In this document: positions 25,288 to 29,927 of the stretch, piece after piece
How positions within the stretch are numbered: position 1 is the first letter of the stretch
Layout: every line of letters begins with the position of its first letter
NCBI GenBank assembly: GCA_050250815.1
Contig: JBFWNY010000041.1
Coordinates: 1-29,927, forward strand
Direction: 5' to 3'
Source: JAEUMD01 sp050250815
GTDB lineage: Bacteria > Pseudomonadota > Alphaproteobacteria > Rhizobiales > Hyphomicrobiaceae
DNA length: 29,927 nucleotides
Position numbers and translations under genes: made by a program
Notes under the pieces: generated by a model
Told to the model about the DNA's origin: nothing
Databases searched by the model: none
The model's input: the letters and a program-made list of their open reading frames with translations, nothing else

Positions 25288-25905
25288 ATGCCGTATGCCG
25301 CTGACCATTCCGCCGAGACGCGGCGCAGGATCGTGGAGAGCGCCAGGCACCTGTTCAACCGGCGCGGCTTCACCGAGGTATCCATCGACGAGATCATGGC
25401 TGGCGCCGGGCTCACGCGCGGCGGCTTCTACCACCACTTCAAAACGAAGGACGAACTCTACGCCGAGGCCATATCGTTCGCGTTGACGTGTAATCCCGTC
25501 GAGCGCATTACGGGCCGCCCGTCGTGTCCTGACCAATCGCGGGACGGACTGATGCGCGGGCTGATCCAGGCCTACCTGTCGCGCGAGCATTTGAGCGCGA
25601 CGGACGAACATTGTGCGCTGTTCGCGCTCCCCTCCGACGTCGCGCGGGCAAGCGTCACCGTGCGCGAGGCCTACCAGAACGTGCTGCTCGCCATGGCCCG
25701 GCTGTTCGAGCGCGGACTGGGCAACGACGACGAAGATGCGCGGCGTAAATCGCTTGCGCTGGCCGCCATCTGCGTTGGCGGAATGACGCTGGCGAGTACG
25801 GTCGCCGACAACCGCTTGGCGGAGGACATCCGCAAAGCAGCACTCGATACCGCCATGGAACTGCTGCCTGGAACTCCGGCGGCAATCCGCACTGCCGCGG
25901 AGTAA
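25288..25905 (+). CDS. TetR/AcrR family transcriptional regulator
   Basis: The product is 205 aa. The N-terminal DNA-binding domain reads SAETRRRIVESARHLFNRRG, then FTEVSIDEIMAGAGLTRGGF and YHHFKTKDELYAEAI (helix-turn-helix about 31-52). The remaining helical domain binds the ligand. Cysteines occur in CNPVERI, SCPDQ, HCALF and ICVGG; some could sense electrophiles, but this is only a thought. Relatives I recall are AcuR/NemR-like repressors of reductases and glutathione-dependent enzymes. GAGGAG before the ATG at 25288 fixes the start, although the frame is open from 25222. It is divergent from the glutathione transferase gene and converges with the paralog gene at 25936. Confidence 0.92.
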   Translation: MPYAADHSAETRRRIVESARHLFNRRGFTEVSIDEIMAGAGLTRGGFYHHFKTKDELYAEAISFALTCNPVERITGRPSCPDQSRDGLMRGLIQAYLSREHLSATDEHCALFALPSDVARASVTVREAYQNVLLAMARLFERGLGNDDEDARRKSLALAAICVGGMTLASTVADNRLAEDIRKAALDTAMELLPGTPAAIRTAAE

Positions 25906-25935
25906 TCGCGGCATGAGAGCGTTCGGGCCCGGCTG

Positions 25936-26580
25936 CTACTTCGCCTGTTCGGGCGGCTCGACCTTGATGTCCTGCGGGTAGCTGAAGTCCTGCTTGAAGA
26001 ATGGACGGTCGCGACGAGACTGGGCGGCGACGGTCGTGCGCGCCGGCAGCCCGGTCGTCGGATCGACATAGAGATTGGTCACCGGACCGCCGCTCGGCGC
26101 ATTCTTCTCCGGGATCGCCTCGAACCCGGTGAGCGCGCGGCCTTCCACCTGCGTGGCGCCAAGGCAGCGATACTTCGGAGGCGCCTTGGGAGCCTCGACC
26201 ACTGCTTCCCGCACCTGCTTGGCGATGTCCTCCGCATCTTCCACAGGCAGGGCCTGCCACTGCCCGGCGCCGGTCGAAACCCAGGCGCGCGTGCCCACCA
26301 GGATCGTCTCGGTCGCCGCCGGTTCGGTCACCGCCTTGACGGTCTGGTGCATGCGGTCGGGCAGTTGGTAATCCACCGTCATGTGCACGACGCCGCGATG
26401 GTCGATCATCGTCGTCTTCATGCGGAAGGCGCTTGACGCGCGCTGCTTGGCGAACGCATCGGCCACCTGCGCATCGCAGTCGTCAGCAGCAGCGGCCGCC
26501 TGTGGAGCCAACGCCAAGGCAAGCGCAGCGCCCAAGGCTGCGATTGCCCCCACGGACCGTTCCGCGCGTCGCATCGTCAT
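25936..26580 (-). CDS. Exported protein of unknown function, paralog of the next gene upstream
   Basis: The product is 214 aa. MTMRRAERSVGAIAALGAAL plus an Ala-rich stretch is a signal peptide, cleaved near AAA/ADD (about 31-33). The mature part has C35 (DDCDAQVADAFAKQ), VDYQLPDRMHQTV (69-81), an ETILVGTRAWVS strand (91-102), a central C139 (YRCLG) and a C-terminal YPQDIKVEPP. The neighbour at 26619 shares each of these in the same order, so the two are tandem duplicates. Alternating beta strands with a lipid-sorting-like 'ETIxIG...W' pattern hint at a LolA/LppX-like fold in the periplasm. That is inference and no family is firmly recognised. GGGAGAG precedes the ATG at 26580; the long upstream extension of the frame is rejected. 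It is the last gene of the carA operon. Confidence 0.8.
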   Translation of the reverse strand: MTMRRAERSVGAIAALGAALALALAPQAAAAADDCDAQVADAFAKQRASSAFRMKTTMIDHRGVVHMTVDYQLPDRMHQTVKAVTEPAATETILVGTRAWVSTGAGQWQALPVEDAEDIAKQVREAVVEAPKAPPKYRCLGATQVEGRALTGFEAIPEKNAPSGGPVTNLYVDPTTGLPARTTVAAQSRRDRPFFKQDFSYPQDIKVEPPEQAK

Positions 26581-26618
26581 TCCAACTCTCCCGTGGCGTT
26601 CGCCTTGTCGCATGAATG

Positions 26619-27269
26619 TCATCTCGCGCGCGTCGCCGGACCGCCGATCGGAGCTTCGATGGCGATGTCTGCCGGATAGGAATATCGGGCGTCGAAGATC
26701 GGCGCAGCGCCCGATCCCTCCTCGGCCACGGTATTGCGCACCGGCAGGCCCGATGCCGGATCGATGTAGATCGTGCGCGAGATCGGCGGACCGCCCGCTG
26801 GTCCTGGACCACCCGGCACAAGGGTGCGATAGCCGAGGAGTTCCGTGCCGTCCACCACCACCTTGCCCAAGCAGGCGAAGCTCGCAGTGACCGGCGGCGG
26901 AGCGACCAGAGTGCTGTGCACGTGCGAGGTGATCGACTGCGCGAATTGCGGCTGGAGTTCCTCCCAGCCGCCACCCATCGTGCCCCAGGCCCATTTGGCG
27001 ATGGCGATCGTCTCGACAGGAGCAGGATGGCCGGGCGCCTCGACCTTCTGATACATCCGGTCGGGCATCTGGTAGTCTATCGTCATGCGCGTCTCGCCCT
27101 GCGGCGATGGACTGACCGCAGTGAAGCGGTAGCTTTTGCCGGCGCGCTGCTTGACGAAAGCGGCTTCGACCTCGCCGCGGCAATCCTGGGCTGCGGCGGG
27201 AGCCGCGATCGGCAGGGCAAGCAGCACGCATCCCCAGACCGAACTCACAACCCGTGACGGACGCTCCAT
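26619..27269 (-). CDS. Exported protein of unknown function, tandem paralog
   Basis: The product is 216 aa. MERPSRVVSSVWGCVLLALP then IAAPAAAQ is a signal peptide (cleavage near 28). The mature protein begins DCRGEVEAAFVKQRAG with C30. It shares with the downstream gene the IDYQMPDRMYQKV block, ETIAIAKWAWGT, a second cysteine C133 (FACLG), the IYIDPASGLPVRNTV block (compare LYVDPTTGLPARTTV) and YPADIAIEAP. The two conserved cysteines probably form a disulfide. The ATG at 27269 follows GAGGAAAC by a few bases, so the longer frame to 27374 is not used. It lies 38 bases upstream of its paralog and 56 bases after the ChaN-like gene, all on one strand. Confidence 0.8.
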   Translation of the reverse strand: MERPSRVVSSVWGCVLLALPIAAPAAAQDCRGEVEAAFVKQRAGKSYRFTAVSPSPQGETRMTIDYQMPDRMYQKVEAPGHPAPVETIAIAKWAWGTMGGGWEELQPQFAQSITSHVHSTLVAPPPVTASFACLGKVVVDGTELLGYRTLVPGGPGPAGGPPISRTIYIDPASGLPVRNTVAEEGSGAAPIFDARYSYPADIAIEAPIGGPATRAR

Positions 27270-27325
27270 GTTTCCTCGCATTTCTCGATATTGGCGCGTT
27301 GTCCTGACCATCGATGCTGGCCGGA

Positions 27326-28396
27326 TCACCCTTGCTTCTTCATCTTCGACATGTGTTCGCGCATGGTCTCGCAAGGATCGGGCCGCTCCGTGCGCGGCGT
27401 GAACACGACGAAATCGGCAACCGGTCCTTCGCCACCCAGTTTGCCCAGGTAGGCAGTCGGGTCCGTTTCGCCCTCACTCACCTCGACATGCATGACCGCG
27501 GTGATCTCGCCGTCGGCGATGCCTCGCTCCTGCATGTACCACGGCACAGCGCGGTCGCGCCGCACGTGGCCGTTGCCCGCGATCAGGATGCCACCCTTCC
27601 ATTCGCCCGCAACCAGAAGCGCATCGGCCATTCGCGCATCGCGCAGGCGCTGGACGCGGCTCATGGCCGGCAGGCTCGATGCCGGCAGCAGCCCACAATG
27701 TCCTTCGGCGATCTCCGTGGCGAGCGCGTCGGCATTCGCCTTGCCTAAGTCGGCTTCGAGCCCGAGACGCTTCGCCTCGCCACCGGGGAGCGCGCTCCAG
27801 CCGTCCTTGGCTACCGCACGCGTTTCGGCGCGCGCCGGGTTGGCGGGAGAAATCACAAGAAAATTGCTGAGGGCCTGCGCAATGATCGGCTGGTACATGG
27901 CGTAGTCCGGCCAACCGAGCTTGTCCCACTTGAGCAGGCGACCGAAGTCCTCCGCCGTGCGCGGCCGCGGCACCCTGGCGTTGCGTCCGTAGAACCGGTC
28001 GAGCGCCTCTTTGTCGTCGGCGCTCAGCATTTCGAGCGCTACGACATGAGCCTGCGGCGCCCCTTCGGCGATCCTCGCGCCGCGCAGCTTCGATATGGCG
28101 TGGATGGCCCAGGCCTGCAGGCGGTGATGGTCGGGGTTGTCGTGCACTTCGCCCAGCAGCACGAAGCGCGACTTGGCGAGCGCCGTACCGTAGGCCTGGG
28201 GCGTCACAACCCCGCCGGCGGCGCGCGACCAGATCTTGCCAGTGAGCGTATGATCCCGCAGCGTCGCGGCCCGCCACGGCGATGGCCACGGCGGCACGTC
28301 GCGGTTGTCGGCGCGGGTCGGCCCGCTCCCCATCCCGGCCGAAATACCGATGAGCACAAGCGCTAGCGTCAACACCCGGGCAACGGCCACACGCAC
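27326..28396 (-). CDS. ChaN-like (DUF399/Tiki superfamily) exported protein
   Basis: The product is 356 aa. The N-terminus MRVAVARVLTLALVLIGISA is a signal peptide. The catalytic-type motif FVLLGEVHDNPDHHRLQAWA (about 80-99), then HVVALEMLS and a late ILIAGNGHVRRDRAVPWYM, are the hallmarks of the ChaN/haem-binding-uptake family, whose Campylobacter member binds haem and whose wider superfamily includes metalloproteases. Activity here is unproven. The GTG at 28396 sits 9 bases behind AGGAGGG and gives the signal peptide directly; a GTG at 28420 would place that Shine-Dalgarno sequence inside the gene. It follows carA by 47 bases and precedes the paralog pair, so it belongs to the carA operon. 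Confidence 0.87.
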   Translation of the reverse strand: MRVAVARVLTLALVLIGISAGMGSGPTRADNRDVPPWPSPWRAATLRDHTLTGKIWSRAAGGVVTPQAYGTALAKSRFVLLGEVHDNPDHHRLQAWAIHAISKLRGARIAEGAPQAHVVALEMLSADDKEALDRFYGRNARVPRPRTAEDFGRLLKWDKLGWPDYAMYQPIIAQALSNFLVISPANPARAETRAVAKDGWSALPGGEAKRLGLEADLGKANADALATEIAEGHCGLLPASSLPAMSRVQRLRDARMADALLVAGEWKGGILIAGNGHVRRDRAVPWYMQERGIADGEITAVMHVEVSEGETDPTAYLGKLGGEGPVADFVVFTPRTERPDPCETMREHMSKMKKQG

Positions 28397-28443
28397 CGAA
28401 AACAACCCTCCTGCCCCCACTCACATCCGGCCGGCACCAGAAC

Positions 28444-29658
28444 TCAGCGCTCGGGTTCGGCCGGCACGCCCTTAACCTGGCGCATCATGTTGGCGAAGCG
28501 TTGGAACAGATAGTGGCTGTCCTGCGGCCCCGGCGACGCCTCGGGATGATGCTGCACGGAGAATACGGGCCGGCCGGTCAACCGGATGCCACAGTTGGTG
28601 CCGTCGAACAGCGAAACGTGAGTCTCCTCGACCCCTGCGGGCAGCGTCTCGCGGTCCACGGTGAAGCCGTGGTTCATCGATACGATCTCCACCTTGCCGG
28701 TGGTGAAATCCTTGACCGGATGGTTCGCGCCGTGATGCCCCTGGTGCATCTTGCGTGTGCGCCCGCCAAGCGCCAGCGCCAGCATCTGGTGACCCAGGCA
28801 GATGCCGAACACCGGCAGTCCGCTGTCGACGAGCTTGCGGATCTCGGGCACAGCGTAGTCGCCCGTGGCCGCCGGATCGCCCGGTCCGTTGGACAGGAAT
28901 ATGCCGTCGGGCTTGCGCGCGAGCACGTCCTCGGCCGAGGTCGTGGCGGGGACGATCGTGACACGGCAGCCCGCCGATGCGAGGCATCGCAGGATATTGC
29001 GCTTGAGGCCGTAGTCGAGTGCGACAACGTGGAACTGCGGCGCGGCCTGGCGACCGTAGCCCTGCCCCCAGACCCAGCGTGTCTCGTCCCACGTGTAGGA
29101 CTGCCCGGCCGTCACCTCCGGCACCAGGTCTAGTCCCAGCAGGCCCGGCCAGGCGCGGGCCTCCTTGTGCAGGGTATCCATGTCGAAACGGCCGTCGGGG
29201 GCATGCGCGATGACCGCGTTAGGCATGCCCTTCTCGCGGATCAACGCGGTGAGCGCGCGCGTATCGACACCGGCGATGCCGATGATGCCACGTGCCTTCA
29301 GCCAGCGGTCGAAGTGCTCCAACGCCCGGTAGTTCGACGGCGCGGTGATCGGAGCCCTCAGTACAGTGCCGCGCACGCCCGACCGGGCGGCGAGATTAGA
29401 GGTCTCGGTATCCTCCGCGTTGGTACCGACGTTTCCGACATGGGGAAAAGTGAACGTGACGATCTGGCCGGCATAGGAGGGATCGGTCAGGATCTCCTGA
29501 TAGCCGGTCATGGCGGTGTTGAAGCAAACCTCGCCCACCGCCCGTCCCACCGCGCCCAGACCCTGCCCCGCGATCACCGTGCCATCGGCCAGCACGAGGC
29601 GCGCGGTAGTGGCGACCTCTGTCCAGGGAGGCGGTGACGTCGTCGCGCTGTCGCTCAT
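28444..29658 (-). CDS. carA: Carbamoyl-phosphate synthase, small (glutaminase) subunit
   Basis: The product is 404 aa. The N-terminal domain (ARLVLADGTVIAGQGLGA to TAMTGYQEILTDPSYAGQIV) is specific to CarA. The C-terminal class I glutamine amidotransferase domain has nucleophile C287 in FGICLGHQML and the H371/E373 pair in VQHHPEASPGP. The subunit hydrolyses glutamine and passes ammonia to CarB for arginine and pyrimidine synthesis. The start at 29658 (MSDSATTSPPPW) has GGAGA close before it; a GTG-type extension to 29688 is not needed. It is the first gene of a minus-strand operon with the ChaN-like gene and the two exported paralogs. Confidence 0.97.
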   Translation of the reverse strand: MSDSATTSPPPWTEVATTARLVLADGTVIAGQGLGAVGRAVGEVCFNTAMTGYQEILTDPSYAGQIVTFTFPHVGNVGTNAEDTETSNLAARSGVRGTVLRAPITAPSNYRALEHFDRWLKARGIIGIAGVDTRALTALIREKGMPNAVIAHAPDGRFDMDTLHKEARAWPGLLGLDLVPEVTAGQSYTWDETRWVWGQGYGRQAAPQFHVVALDYGLKRNILRCLASAGCRVTIVPATTSAEDVLARKPDGIFLSNGPGDPAATGDYAVPEIRKLVDSGLPVFGICLGHQMLALALGGRTRKMHQGHHGANHPVKDFTTGKVEIVSMNHGFTVDRETLPAGVEETHVSLFDGTNCGIRLTGRPVFSVQHHPEASPGPQDSHYLFQRFANMMRQVKGVPAEPER

Positions 29659-29753
29659 GATGTCTCCGATACGATCGACGCCGGTCACCGCGTAAAGGCG
29701 GCGTTGCGGGAGGACCAGCCGTCGCCCTGCGCCGGCCCGACACGGCGGCGCGG

Positions 29754-29782
29754 ACCCTAGAAGATGGGCTGCATGGGGTCAA
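29754..29782 (-). promoter_or_regulatory. Candidate carA promoter
   Basis: On the minus strand TTGACC (29777-29782) is followed after exactly 17 bases by TAGGGT (29754-29759). The -35 box is near perfect and the -10 box is moderate. Transcription would start near 29747 and give a leader of about 90 bases, rich in GC pairs. I see no leader peptide or known riboswitch in it. Confidence 0.45.
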
Positions 29783-29913
29783 CGTCCCGGAGAAGGGGAT
29801 GGGCGGCGAGTCCCGACCGTGAGAAGCAGCGGTTGAACGAGAAGTAACAGCCCTCTAAACGGTGGCACCGGCCGGAGCAGGCTAGACTGAACAGCCCCCG
29901 GCCATCCGCCACC

Positions 29914-29927
29914 AGGAGACGACCCAG
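29914..29927 (+). promoter_or_regulatory. Ribosome-binding site of a plus-strand gene starting outside the window
   Basis: AGGAG at 29914-29918 is followed by nine bases up to the window edge, so a start codon may lie immediately beyond. The stretch 29821-29890 is relatively AT-rich and may hold its promoter (TTGAAC at 29833, TAGACT at 29883), but I cannot pair boxes with good spacing. In many alphaproteobacteria the gene divergent from carA encodes a GatB/YqeY-domain protein; that is only an expectation here. Confidence 0.35.

Noticed and set aside
26581..27231. N-terminal extension of the 25936 gene into the neighbouring gene
   Set aside because: The extension overlaps the upstream paralog out of frame. 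The start at 26580 has a Shine-Dalgarno sequence and a signal peptide.

Overview
This is a GC-rich chromosomal segment, almost certainly from an alphaproteobacterium and most likely from the Hyphomicrobiales. That placement is inference. It rests on base composition, on the housekeeping set dapA-smpB, rpiA, gabD, greA-carB and carA, and on families common in that group (DUF3775, DUF2059, DUF1272, and a CBS protein with a characteristic C-terminal domain). I see no rRNA, tRNA, CRISPR array, insertion sequence, integrase or phage gene. The window is a mosaic of short operons of mostly core metabolism.

Layout, left to right. (1) 1-1360: 3' part of a thiamine-diphosphate enzyme of the acetolactate-synthase type, then a possible tiny membrane or secreted peptide and a two-way terminator. 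(2) 1834-4980, minus strand: CBS-domain protein, AEC-type transporter, and a DapA-family aldolase that lacks the substrate arginine of true DapA. (3) 5219-8767, plus strand: DUF3775 protein, then modE-modA-modB-modC for molybdate uptake, with a Mo-box-like operator just before modA. (4) 8789-10801, minus: a peroxiredoxin-fold protein without its catalytic cysteine, smpB, dapA. (5) 11076-13373, plus: soluble lytic transglycosylase. (6) 13395-16198, minus: DUF2059 protein, rpiA, gabD. (7) 16318-17401, plus: phosphoglycolate phosphatase and a small secreted protein ending in an intrinsic terminator. (8) 17512-19186, minus: two-helix membrane protein, methyltransferase, DM13-domain membrane protein. 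(9) 19278-20120, plus: exported TPR protein. (10) 20145-25154, minus: DUF1272 zinc protein, greA, carB, glutathione transferase. (11) 25288-25905, plus: TetR regulator divergent from the transferase, with a perfect palindrome between them. (12) 25936-29658, minus: carA, a ChaN-like protein and two tandem paralogous exported proteins of unknown function. The right edge carries a Shine-Dalgarno sequence for a plus-strand gene that starts outside the window.

How they work together. modABC imports molybdate for molybdoenzymes encoded elsewhere, and the ModE-like protein probably represses modABC. CarA and CarB form carbamoyl-phosphate synthetase but are encoded about 4 kb apart. The TetR protein probably controls the glutathione transferase and itself. 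The carA operon has picked up envelope genes (chaN-like plus the paralog pair). I found no convincing large undescribed system. The best leads are the cysteine-less peroxiredoxin, the paralog pair behind carA-chaN, the single-domain ModE with its Mo-box, the TetR palindrome, and the two perfect palindromes flanking the DUF3775 gene.
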